The notes beneath the pieces were generated by a model, which searched no databases, was not told the origin of the DNA, and saw only the letters and a list, made by a program, of their open reading frames with translations. Shown here piece by piece: positions 44,526-52,060 of a stretch of DNA of 64,000 bases (within the stretch, counting starts at the first letter, position 1; each line of letters starts with the position of its first letter). The position numbers were made by a program, and so were the translations under genes. Source of the stretch: an uncultured Acidobacteriaceae bacterium. Lineage in GTDB: Bacteria; Acidobacteriota; Terriglobia; Terriglobales; Acidobacteriaceae. The stretch spans positions 248,001-312,000 of the forward strand of contig CALFMO010000009.1 in assembly GCA_937879855.1 (NCBI GenBank), in the 5' to 3' direction.

Positions 44526-45089
44526 ATGGCAGGAAAAAATACAGCTGTGTTCGGCATTTATCCGTCTTATGCAGGCGTTGAAAACGGCGTAGACGCCTTG
44601 CGATCTGCGGGATTCAGGAACGAAGACATTTCTGCTTTGTTCCCCGAAGGCGCGGGAACGAAGGAATTTGCCCATGAAAAAAACACGAAAGCGCCAGAGG
44701 GCGCGACCACCGGCGCCGGAACCGGTGTAGTGCTGGGTGGCGCAATGGGATGGTTGCTCGGCATCGGCGCAATAGCGATCCCTGGATTGGGGCCGTTCAT
44801 TGCGGCCGGTCCGATCATGGCCGCATTGGCCGGGGCCGGAGTTGGCGGCGCAGTTGGCGGGATCGCCGGAGCGCTGGTTGGAATGGGAATCCCTGAATAC
44901 GAGGCCAAGCGCTATGAAGGGCGCGTTAAAGATGGTGGAATTCTACTTTCGGTTCACTCCGACAATTCTGACTGGACCAAGCGGGCGAAAGAAATCTTGA
45001 AACGCACGGGCGCTCAGGACATCTCATCCACCGGAGAAGCCGGTTCCGATGATAGTTCCGAAAATGTGCGACTGCCCCGGGCGGTATAA
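44526..45089 (+). CDS. YflT/general-stress-protein-17M-like protein
   Basis: The 187-residue protein starts with AVFGIYPSYAGVENGVDALRSAGF, the fold seen in general stress proteins of the YflT/17M type. It continues with a glycine/alanine-rich amphipathic hairpin (about 60-120) and a conserved RVKDGGILLSVHSDN core strand. Ribosome binding site AAGGAG lies eight bases before ATG 44526. It follows the BON gene by 24 bases and precedes the ferritin-like gene, so the three may form an operon. Its biochemical role is not known. Confidence 0.82.
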   Translation: MAGKNTAVFGIYPSYAGVENGVDALRSAGFRNEDISALFPEGAGTKEFAHEKNTKAPEGATTGAGTGVVLGGAMGWLLGIGAIAIPGLGPFIAAGPIMAALAGAGVGGAVGGIAGALVGMGIPEYEAKRYEGRVKDGGILLSVHSDNSDWTKRAKEILKRTGAQDISSTGEAGSDDSSENVRLPRAV

Positions 45090-45203
45090 GCTGGCGGCAA
45101 ACTTGGCTTGAGCATCGGGGTTGCCGGCAACAGTTTCCACACTGTTGCTCGGCGCCCCGAATTGCGTGTTAAGGAAATGCTAGGTTTGGAAAGGAAAAAG
45201 ATC

Positions 45204-45803
45204 ATGAAGAGCGACGATAGCGCGAAAGGAAAAGACAAGAATACATTTCTAACCGACATTAGCGAGATCCGCCGGCGGGCGCGTCAACATATTGAGGAGG
45301 GCGCGGTTACCGATAGTTACAAGGGCGACCGAAAAACTGTTCTACGCGTGCTCAATGAGGCGCTGGCCACCGAGATCGTTTGCGTGCTGCGCTACAAGCG
45401 CCACCACTATATGGCCAAAGGAATTCATTCGCAGGCGGTGGCGCAAGAGTTCCTCGAACATGCCGCCGAGGAGCAAGAGCACGCCGACCAAATCGCCGAG
45501 AGAATTACGCAACTCGATGGGGAGCCGAACTTCAATCCTGAAGGCCTGCTTACGCGCAGCCACTCCGAATACGTAGAAGGCGAAAGCCTCATCGACATGA
45601 TCAAGGAAGATTTGGTTGCAGAACGGATTGCCATCGAATCCTACTCGGAAATCATTCGATACCTCGCTGACAACGATCCGACCAGCCGGCGAATGATGGA
45701 GGAGATCCTAGCTAAAGAAGAAGAGCATGCCGAGGACATGAAGACTTTGCTGGAAACCATCGCCCGGGAGGAAAGGCACGAAGATAGAGCCAAGGCCAGT
45801 TAA
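45204..45803 (+). CDS. Bacterioferritin-like ferritin
   Basis: The 199-residue protein is a four-helix ferritin-like protein. Iron-site residues are visible in ALATEIVCVLRYKRHHYM, AAEEQEHADQIAERI (ExxH), AERIAIESYSEI and AKEEEHAEDM (second ExxH). It would store or detoxify iron in the cytoplasm. ATG 45204 has AAGGAAAAAG upstream; the frame is open from 45108. The charged N-terminal tail (SAKGKDKN) is longer than in E. coli Bfr. It belongs to the stress gene run. Confidence 0.88.
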   Translation: MKSDDSAKGKDKNTFLTDISEIRRRARQHIEEGAVTDSYKGDRKTVLRVLNEALATEIVCVLRYKRHHYMAKGIHSQAVAQEFLEHAAEEQEHADQIAERITQLDGEPNFNPEGLLTRSHSEYVEGESLIDMIKEDLVAERIAIESYSEIIRYLADNDPTSRRMMEEILAKEEEHAEDMKTLLETIAREERHEDRAKAS

Positions 45804-45889
45804 CGGACAGTTGCTTTGCCTAGCCAAGCCTCGCAGGAAGCTCACTCTCTTGGATGGTGGATGATTATTCCCGAGCGATGGGAATTGGC

Positions 45890-45898
45890 AGGAGGTGA
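45890..45898 (+). promoter_or_regulatory. Strong ribosome binding site deciding a TTG start
   Basis: AGGAGGTGA, an almost perfect anti-16S match, lies seven bases before TTG 45903. It decides the start of the PerM-like gene over the upstream ATG 45861 and TTG 45816, which have no such site. Confidence 0.75.
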
Positions 45899-45902
45899 AC
45901 CA

Positions 45903-47804
45903 TTGGTCCGCTCCGAAAACTCAATGACTTCCTCCAAATCCTCCATCTTCATCGCAGTTGCCCTCGCGATTGCGATGCTTTATTTTGGGCGACAGATTTT
46001 CATTCCCCTGGCACTGGCGCTGGTTCTCAGCTTCTTATTGACACCGCTGGTTAGTTTGCTGGAACGACTTCATCTGGGCCGGGTTCCGGCCGTAATGGTC
46101 GTATTGATTCTTTGCTTTGCGCTGACCGCCGGCATGGGCTGGGTAGTGGCCGGGCAATTGCTGGACATCACCGGGCACTTTCGCGATTACAAAGCAAACC
46201 TCGAGGCGACATTTCGATCCCTCCGCGCCCCGGCTGCCGGAGCGCTTGGTCAAGCAACCGCAACTGTCCGGGAGTTAAACAAAGAATTGTCGGCAGCCCC
46301 GGGACAACCGGCCGGCCATTTGCCGGACGATAACGGCAAGGCGCGCCCCACTCATCCCGTTCCAGTTCAGGTGACTCCGCCACCTTCGAATCTCCTCGCC
46401 GACCTGCGCGCCCTGCTCGGCCCCCTGGAGGGCCCGGCGGAAACGGCCGCAATCGTAATTATTTTTACGGCGTTCATGTTGATCAAGCGGGAGGACCTGC
46501 GTAATCGCCTGATCCGGCTCGGTGGTCAAGGTCACTTAACGGTTATGACACAAGCGCTGGACGATGCCAGTCAACGCCTCAGCCGGTATCTCCTGCTGCA
46601 ATTTCTGGTGAATTCCGGATATGGAGTTCTTTTCGGAGTTGGTTTGTACGTTATTCGGATACCTCATGCGCTACTCTGGGGCGCGTTGGCCGCGTTGCTG
46701 CGCTTCGTACCATATATTGGCACGCTGATCGCCGCGGCATTTCCGGTATTGATGGCTCTGGCGGTGTTTCCGGGCTGGCAGCACGCGCTGCTGATTGTTG
46801 GCTTATTTCTGATTCTTGAAGCAATCGTCGGCAATGTCATTGAACCATGGCTCTATGGTTCTCACACCGGAATTTCTTCGATCGCCATCCTCATCGCCGC
46901 CGTTTTCTGGTCGATGTTGTGGGGTCCAGTCGGATTGATTCTGTCAACGCCCCTGACTGTGTGTCTGATGCTTGCAGGACGCTATGTCCCGCGTCTCGGC
47001 TTCCTGGAAGTTTTATTGGGCGACGAGCCCGTGCTCAGCCCTCAGGAACTTTTCTACCAGCGGCTCCTCGCGATGGATCAGGATGAAGCCAGAAATATCG
47101 CGGAGGTGCAACTCCAAGAGAAATCCCTGGAAAGTCTTTACGAGACCGTTCTGATCCCCGCGCTCCGATTGGCGGAGGAAGATCGCCACAGGGATGCTCT
47201 GGGGGACCGCACCATCGAATTCGTCTCGCAAACCACCCGCGAGCTGATCGATGACTTAGGCGACCGCATTGCGCGGGAAAAGTCGGCGCGGGAAATCATC
47301 AGCGGAGCGCCCTCGAATACAGGCCTTGCCGACAGGAATATTGTTTGCGTCCCCGCAAGGGACGAAGCAGACGAACTGGTCGGGATGATGTTCGCTCAGA
47401 TTCTTCAACAGGCTGGCTTCGGTGCTACCTACCTGGCGATTGGAACCGTCAGCGACATGCTGGACCAAGTCGAAAAGGGGGGATACGGTATTGCCTGCGT
47501 CTCAGCACTTCCGCCCTTCGCCGTGGGACAGGCGCGTTCGCTTTGCAAGCGGTTGCGCGCGCGAGTTCCTGATCTGGCAATCATTGTAGGACTGTGGGAA
47601 TTTGCAGGCGGCGTTCCCAAGGCCCAGGAACGCGTAGGAGCGAGTTGCACCGACGCCGTCGTCACGTCTTTGTCGGAGGGGCTCCTGCAAGTGCGGAGAC
47701 TGTCCGAACTCGGCAGTGCCGCTACTTCGGAGAAGTCGAAGACGTCGGGAGAAAACGACAAGGCTAGTGAGACTGGGACTTGGCAGAGCAGGGCTGCTTC
47801 TTGA
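45903..47804 (+). CDS. AI-2E/PerM-family transporter with a C-terminal soluble domain
   Basis: The 633-residue protein has a PerM/AI-2E-transporter membrane region (about 12-370; eight or so helices, with FVPYIGTLIAAAFPVLMAL and ILEAIVGNVIEPWLYG). A cytoplasmic tail of about 250 residues follows, whose last part (about 470-600; IVCVPARDEADELVGMMF and GYGIACVSALPP) resembles a B12-binding-like Rossmann domain but lacks the cobalamin-ligand motif DxHxxG. PerM-type proteins are permease-like; the substrate is unknown. Start TTG 45903 is set by AGGAGGTGA. It is downstream of the ferritin-like gene and may be cotranscribed with it. Confidence 0.85.
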   Translation: MVRSENSMTSSKSSIFIAVALAIAMLYFGRQIFIPLALALVLSFLLTPLVSLLERLHLGRVPAVMVVLILCFALTAGMGWVVAGQLLDITGHFRDYKANLEATFRSLRAPAAGALGQATATVRELNKELSAAPGQPAGHLPDDNGKARPTHPVPVQVTPPPSNLLADLRALLGPLEGPAETAAIVIIFTAFMLIKREDLRNRLIRLGGQGHLTVMTQALDDASQRLSRYLLLQFLVNSGYGVLFGVGLYVIRIPHALLWGALAALLRFVPYIGTLIAAAFPVLMALAVFPGWQHALLIVGLFLILEAIVGNVIEPWLYGSHTGISSIAILIAAVFWSMLWGPVGLILSTPLTVCLMLAGRYVPRLGFLEVLLGDEPVLSPQELFYQRLLAMDQDEARNIAEVQLQEKSLESLYETVLIPALRLAEEDRHRDALGDRTIEFVSQTTRELIDDLGDRIAREKSAREIISGAPSNTGLADRNIVCVPARDEADELVGMMFAQILQQAGFGATYLAIGTVSDMLDQVEKGGYGIACVSALPPFAVGQARSLCKRLRARVPDLAIIVGLWEFAGGVPKAQERVGASCTDAVVTSLSEGLLQVRRLSELGSAATSEKSKTSGENDKASETGTWQSRAAS

Positions 47805-47865
47805 AAGTGGACGTGATTGTTTCGAAGCGGCCGGCCACTCAGAGGCTTCAATCGATTGAGCTCGG

Positions 47866-48159
47866 TTAATCAGCGTCCTTCTTAAAGACGTAGAAATTCT
47901 TTTCGTCCGCCAAGGTCTCGATTTCAATCCCGTTTGCAGACGCCCCGCGATGTACAGCCGATCGCAGATTCGCCAATCCGATCGCAGCTCCATCCAGGGG
48001 AATTTCCAGCGCCGAGCCCGCGGGCACTGTTTCCAGCTCTTCCAAAATGCCCTTCACCAGGTCGTGATGCTTGCCACGCCTGCTTTTCCTTAGGGAAGAA
48101 AGTGCGACCTGCCGGTACTTAAGGGAGAGCGGGGGATTGGATTTTCCAGTTTTTGCCAT
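47866..48159 (-). CDS. Small basic protein of unknown function
   Basis: The 97-residue protein has a basic N-terminal half (SLKYRQVALSSLRKSRRGKHH) and a small alpha/beta C-terminal half ending in EKNFYVFKKD. I do not recognise it. The protein could bind nucleic acid. Start ATG 48159 is chosen because GAGG is close; the frame is open to 48210. It sits beside an AT-rich stretch unlike the rest of the window, which may signal transfer or a special promoter. It is convergent with the PerM-like gene. Confidence 0.65.
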   Translation of the reverse strand: MAKTGKSNPPLSLKYRQVALSSLRKSRRGKHHDLVKGILEELETVPAGSALEIPLDGAAIGLANLRSAVHRGASANGIEIETLADEKNFYVFKKDAD

Positions 48160-48444
48160 CCTGCCTCGATTTCGACAAACAACCATAGCAAAATATAATA
48201 ATTGTGTCAATAAAACTATACTATTATATGTATATTATACTATTATATCTAGCAAATTACAATGGTTCTTATGATGGTGCGGATTGCATAGATGAATTCA
48301 ATATTATTACCATTTTTTAGTGGAACGCTTATGCTCAACCTAATAGGAACGACTGCGGGAGGGAACTGGCCGAAACAGGCCTTTGTAACAGGGGTTTCGT
48401 AATGCGACTGTTTACGCCTTATGGATACTGAAGGCAGGTTTGAA
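48160..48444. other. AT-rich divergent intergenic region with a 13-base direct repeat
   Basis: From about 48185 to 48310 the sequence is strongly AT-rich compared with its surroundings. TATACTATTATAT occurs at 48217-48229 and again at 48236-48248, 19 bases apart. The region must hold promoters for the basic protein (minus) and the kinase at 48445 (plus). Confidence 0.6.
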
Positions 48445-49584
48445 ATGGAGATGCCGCAAAGTTCAACGACTGAAAATGTGCGCCGGTATAGTAGCGCCAT
48501 ATTCGCCGCCATCGCCGCCCTCTTCCTTTACAAATTGCTCGCCCCCGCCCTCGACGGGCAGAACCCTTATCACACCGCCTGGGCAGCAGTGGTGTTTTCG
48601 GCGTGGTACTGTGGCGTTGGTCCTTCCCTCTTTGTTATCCTCCTCGACCTCATCGGAATCTGGTATTGGTTTCTGCCGCCGGCAGGCTCGTTCCAGCTGG
48701 CAAATCCCCGAGCGGATATTTTCGGAATGCTGGGCTTCGTTGTTTTTTCCGGCTTGATCGTGGCCCTCGGAGAATCGCATCGCCGCTCACTTGCCAAGAG
48801 CCGGTTCGCCGAAGAACAACTGCGAAGGGCTCAGGCAGAACTCGAACAGAAAGTTCATGAGCGCACGACCGAGTTAAGGATGGCGAATGACAATTTGAGG
48901 GAACTGTCCAGTCACCTGCAGCAACTGCGCGATGATGAACGTAAGCAGATCGCCCGCGAATTGCACGACAGCGTGGGACAGTTGCTGGCGGGCCTGAGCA
49001 TGAATATTGCAACCGTGCAATCTCAGTCCCACAAACTCGATTCTGCTGCGGCTCGCGCGGTCTCGGAAAATTCGGCGATCGTCCAACAAATTGGCAAAGA
49101 GATTCGCACCATCTCCCACCTGTTGCACCCGCCTCTGCTCGATGCAGCCGGGCTTGCCTCGGCTCTTCGCTGGTATATAGATGGCTTCTCGGAGCGCAGC
49201 CATATCAAAGTCGACTTCGAGATTCCGGCTGAGTTCCGCCGCCTCTCCGATGACATGGAGATCGCCATTTTCCGGCTCGTTCAGGAATGTCTCACCAACA
49301 TTCACCGCCACTCCGGAAGCGATAGCGCAAAAATTACGATCCGTGAAGATGACCGAAACGTCGTGGTAGAAATTCAAGACGCCGGTAAAGGCATATCGCT
49401 GGAAAAGCAGCTGGAGTTGAGTTCGGGCCGTACTGGCGTGGGATTTCGCGGCATGCGGGAGCGCCTGCGGCAGTTCGGCGGCGACTTAGACATTCACTCC
49501 GACAACAAGGGAACCCTCGTGAAAGCCAGGCTTCCTCTTCAACCCGCAGAATCTTCCAATCTGGACGAAGCCAGAGCCTCGTGA
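48445..49584 (+). CDS. DUF4118-type HPK7 histidine kinase
   Basis: The 379-residue protein has four membrane helices in the N-terminal 110 residues (a KdpD-like DUF4118 arrangement, with LYKLLAPALDGQNPYHTAW), a coiled coil (about 112-160), HisKA_3 with H174 in KQIARELHDSVGQLLAGL, and an HATPase domain with DAGKGISLEK and GVGFRGMRERL. It would sense a membrane or envelope signal and phosphorylate a NarL-type regulator, none of which is adjacent. ATG 48445 has AAGGCAGG upstream; ATG 48421, in frame, has no ribosome binding site. Its kinase region closely matches those at 31755 and 34733. Confidence 0.9.
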   Translation: MEMPQSSTTENVRRYSSAIFAAIAALFLYKLLAPALDGQNPYHTAWAAVVFSAWYCGVGPSLFVILLDLIGIWYWFLPPAGSFQLANPRADIFGMLGFVVFSGLIVALGESHRRSLAKSRFAEEQLRRAQAELEQKVHERTTELRMANDNLRELSSHLQQLRDDERKQIARELHDSVGQLLAGLSMNIATVQSQSHKLDSAAARAVSENSAIVQQIGKEIRTISHLLHPPLLDAAGLASALRWYIDGFSERSHIKVDFEIPAEFRRLSDDMEIAIFRLVQECLTNIHRHSGSDSAKITIREDDRNVVVEIQDAGKGISLEKQLELSSGRTGVGFRGMRERLRQFGGDLDIHSDNKGTLVKARLPLQPAESSNLDEARAS

Positions 49585-49695
49585 CGATTTCCTGCAGCTG
49601 AGTTTAATCCCGGCAAATGTGCGTAGTGGAATATAAACGGCGAATCACTGCTGGCCATGGCATCTTCTTGCCAGGCTATTCGAGAGGAAAACGTA

Positions 49696-49722
49696 GGGAG
49701 ACTGCGGCGCCGGCAGTCTCCC
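49696..49722. terminator. Bidirectional hairpin between convergent genes
   Basis: A 10-base perfect stem (49696-49705 with 49713-49722, GGGAGACTGC arm) with a 7-base GC loop lies between the kinase stop (49584) and the small membrane protein stop (49756). On the minus strand a short T-run follows (TTTT in TACGTTTTCC), so it best fits termination of the minus gene. Confidence 0.65.
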
Positions 49723-49755
49723 CCAAATGGATGCTTAGAACTTGGGGCCCGTCGG

Positions 49756-49911
49756 TCAGACGGTGCTTCGTCCCATTACAAAATGCAGGATCAGCGAGAT
49801 TACGGCGAACACCAATAACAGGTGAATCAGGCCGCCTGCAACGTGAAACACGCTGAAGCCGGTGATCCATGCGATCAGCAAAATCACGAACAATATTGTC
49901 CAAATACTCAT
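49756..49911 (-). CDS. DUF5670/lmo0937-type small membrane protein
   Basis: The 51-residue protein (MSIWTILFVILLIAWITGFS start) has two hydrophobic helices with a central HVAGG motif, matching the lmo0937/DUF5670 family of tiny stress-linked membrane proteins. AAGGAG lies before ATG 49911. The longer open frame to 50142 is not supported. The family's function is unknown. Confidence 0.87.
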   Translation of the reverse strand: MSIWTILFVILLIAWITGFSVFHVAGGLIHLLLVFAVISLILHFVMGRSTV

Positions 49912-50216
49912 TTCATTCTCCTTTGCGATCTCGGTACGATTTCGCCTACATCCAGCCAACAGCCTAGCTTCGGGCGACGTGTGTGTCCTTACCTCGCATC
50001 TTGTAGCGGCTGGGAAATATATCTGTAGCCAGGTATGCGTGTATATCGGTATGGAAATCACCCCGTGTCCTGCTTTTAGGCCAAACCTTGCGCGCCGGTT
50101 GGCAACTAAGAAAGGCTGGGCAGAATTCGTCCATCGCGCCATCGAGCGAAGTTCAAGGACATTCGGAGCGGCGACCGAATTTGTTCCGCTACAGAACGAA
50201 TCCGGCCGGAGTTCTC
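49912..50216. other. Divergent intergenic region, 305 bases
   Basis: The region contains promoters for the DUF5670 gene (minus) and the phospholipase-like gene (plus). Frames extend into it from both genes, without own start signals. No repeat or RNA gene was seen. Confidence 0.45.
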
Positions 50217-51509
50217 ATGACACGATTTCTCGAACTTTGTCGCGCGATGATCGGGGCCCTCCTGCTCCTTTTCCTTACCCAGTTTTGCGGCGCTTACTCC
50301 GTGCTGACGCACGAAGAGGTCGTAGATCTGTTGTGGAAGGACGACATCCAACCGTTGCTGGCGAGGCGATTTCCCGGAGCGAGCCCGGATGATTTGAAAA
50401 AAGCCCACGCCTTCGCTTATGGCGGATGCCTGATCCAGGACATGGGCTACTACCCCTTCGGCAACAAATATTTCAGCGATCTCACTCACTACGTGCGCAG
50501 CGGCGACTTCATTGTCAACTTGCTGAATGAAGCCTCTGATCTGAACGAATACGCCTTCGCGCTGGGCGCGCTGGCTCACTATTCGTCCGACAACCTCGGC
50601 CACCCCGTCGTCAACCAGGCCGTGGGGCTAGAGTTTCCAAAACTGCGTAAGAGATTCGGCAAAGAAGTGACCTATGCCGATAATCCGAAAGCTCACATTC
50701 GCACCGAATTCGGCTTCGACGTGACACAGGTCGCAAAAAACCGTTACACCTCCGACCGCTACCACGATTTCATTGGATTTGAGGTGGCAAAACCTGTGCT
50801 GGAGCGCGCCTTTCAGGATACCTACGGCATACCGCTCAGCGACGTGCTGTCGAAGGAAGACCTCGCCATCGGGACGTTCCGACGCGCGATCAGCACTATC
50901 ATTCCCGAGATGACGCGAGTGGCGCTGGTGGCGAGGAAAAAAGAAATTGTTTCCGAAACTCCAAATTTCAATTCCAGAAAATTCCGCTACTATCTTTCCC
51001 GCGCCAATTATCAGAAGGAATGGGGCAGAGGATACCGGCGTCCGGGATTTGGCACCAGGGTGCTGGCATTCGTCTTGAAGTTCATGCCTAAGGTAGGACC
51101 GTTCAAAGCGCTCGACTTCAAAATTCCTACCCGCAAGACCGAAGATCTATATATCGCAAGTGTTAATCACACACTCGATAACTACAAAGGCCTGCTCGTT
51201 CAGGTCAGGACCAATAAACTTAGCCTCGCCAATACCGACTTTGACACGGGGCGACCGACGCACGCCGGCGAATACGTTCTCACCGATAACGCCTACGCGC
51301 ACCTGCTCGATCAGCTGGCCAAGCACAATTTTGACCAGGTCACACCGGAACTCCGCGAAAATATTCTGGCTTTCTACCGCGATCCGAGCGCTCCGGTCGC
51401 GACCAAACGAAAGACTGCGGCTTGGGAGAAAACGCAGGACGAAGTTCAACGGCTGAAAGTGTTCGTCCCGACTCCGAGTCCCGCGATCGAAGTCACCACC
51501 CTTCCCTGA
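50217..51509 (+). CDS. Exported zinc-dependent phospholipase C-like protein
   Basis: The 430-residue protein has a signal peptide (hydrophobic about 11-24) ending before AYSVLTHEEVVDLLW, the hallmark first motif of the zinc-dependent phospholipase C/S1-P1 nuclease-like family (His ligand in THEE). HYVRSGDF, YAFALGALAHYSSDNLGHP and KAHIRTEFGF supply further His/Asp ligands, so the metal site looks complete. ATG 50217 follows CGGAG; the frame is open from 50088. It would act outside the inner membrane on phospholipids or phosphate esters. The C-terminal region from about 250 is specific to this subfamily. Confidence 0.82.
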   Translation: MTRFLELCRAMIGALLLLFLTQFCGAYSVLTHEEVVDLLWKDDIQPLLARRFPGASPDDLKKAHAFAYGGCLIQDMGYYPFGNKYFSDLTHYVRSGDFIVNLLNEASDLNEYAFALGALAHYSSDNLGHPVVNQAVGLEFPKLRKRFGKEVTYADNPKAHIRTEFGFDVTQVAKNRYTSDRYHDFIGFEVAKPVLERAFQDTYGIPLSDVLSKEDLAIGTFRRAISTIIPEMTRVALVARKKEIVSETPNFNSRKFRYYLSRANYQKEWGRGYRRPGFGTRVLAFVLKFMPKVGPFKALDFKIPTRKTEDLYIASVNHTLDNYKGLLVQVRTNKLSLANTDFDTGRPTHAGEYVLTDNAYAHLLDQLAKHNFDQVTPELRENILAFYRDPSAPVATKRKTAAWEKTQDEVQRLKVFVPTPSPAIEVTTLP

Positions 51510-51652
51510 AAACAATTTTGTTGCGGCGAAATCTTTTGTTCTCCCGCTCACGAGCTTTCCTCCCCAACCTTAAGTTCCAGCGCAGCAACTAAGTAAGAGC
51601 AAGTGGATTTAACTCTTGCGCCGAGACGCGCATTTAAAGGGAGAACCATTTC

Positions 51653-51856
51653 ATGGCAGACGATATGGAGAAGAACAAGCAGCAGGGTGGTCAGTTCGGA
51701 CAACAGAGCGGCCAGTCCGGCCAAAAGGGCGGCCAAACCGGTCAGGGCGGCCAACAGAGCGGCCAGCAGCAGTCCGGTCAGCAGAATCCGCAGAAGAAGG
51801 GCGGACAGGGCCAGAACGAAGAAGACGACAACATCGGACAGCGTCGCGCTTCCTAG
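51653..51856 (+). CDS. Small Gln/Gly-rich disordered protein
   Basis: This 67-residue gene has a good ribosome binding site (AGGGAGA) and a terminator after it. The product is almost entirely Q, G, S and K (repeats of GQQSGQ-type) with an acidic end (NEEDDN), so it is predicted disordered and hydrophilic. Hydrophilic, glycine-rich stress proteins such as GsiB have similar composition, but no repeat identity was seen. Cytoplasmic desiccation or stress protection is a guess. Confidence 0.7.
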   Translation: MADDMEKNKQQGGQFGQQSGQSGQKGGQTGQGGQQSGQQQSGQQNPQKKGGQGQNEEDDNIGQRRAS

Positions 51857-51877
51857 TTGTACATCCAGCTGATCTAC

Positions 51878-51909
51878 GAAGTCCCGGCTCCGGCCGGGAC
51901 TTCATTTTT
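51878..51909 (+). terminator. Intrinsic terminator downstream of the Gln/Gly-rich gene
   Basis: An 11-base perfect stem (51878-51888 with 51893-51903, GAAGTCCCGGC arm) and TCCG loop are followed by ATTTTTG. It ends 22-53 bases after the stop at 51856. Confidence 0.88.
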
Positions 51910-52060
51910 GTTTACATGAAATGTTAAAAACCGGAGCCGTGCTCGCCGCATCGCGCTGCATCCTCCCTCCAGATACGGCGACGACCCTAAACGCGTTACC
52001 ACATTCGATCCGCGCGCCAATACTGAGATACAGTAAGTGTCGAAAATTCCTGGAGACTAC

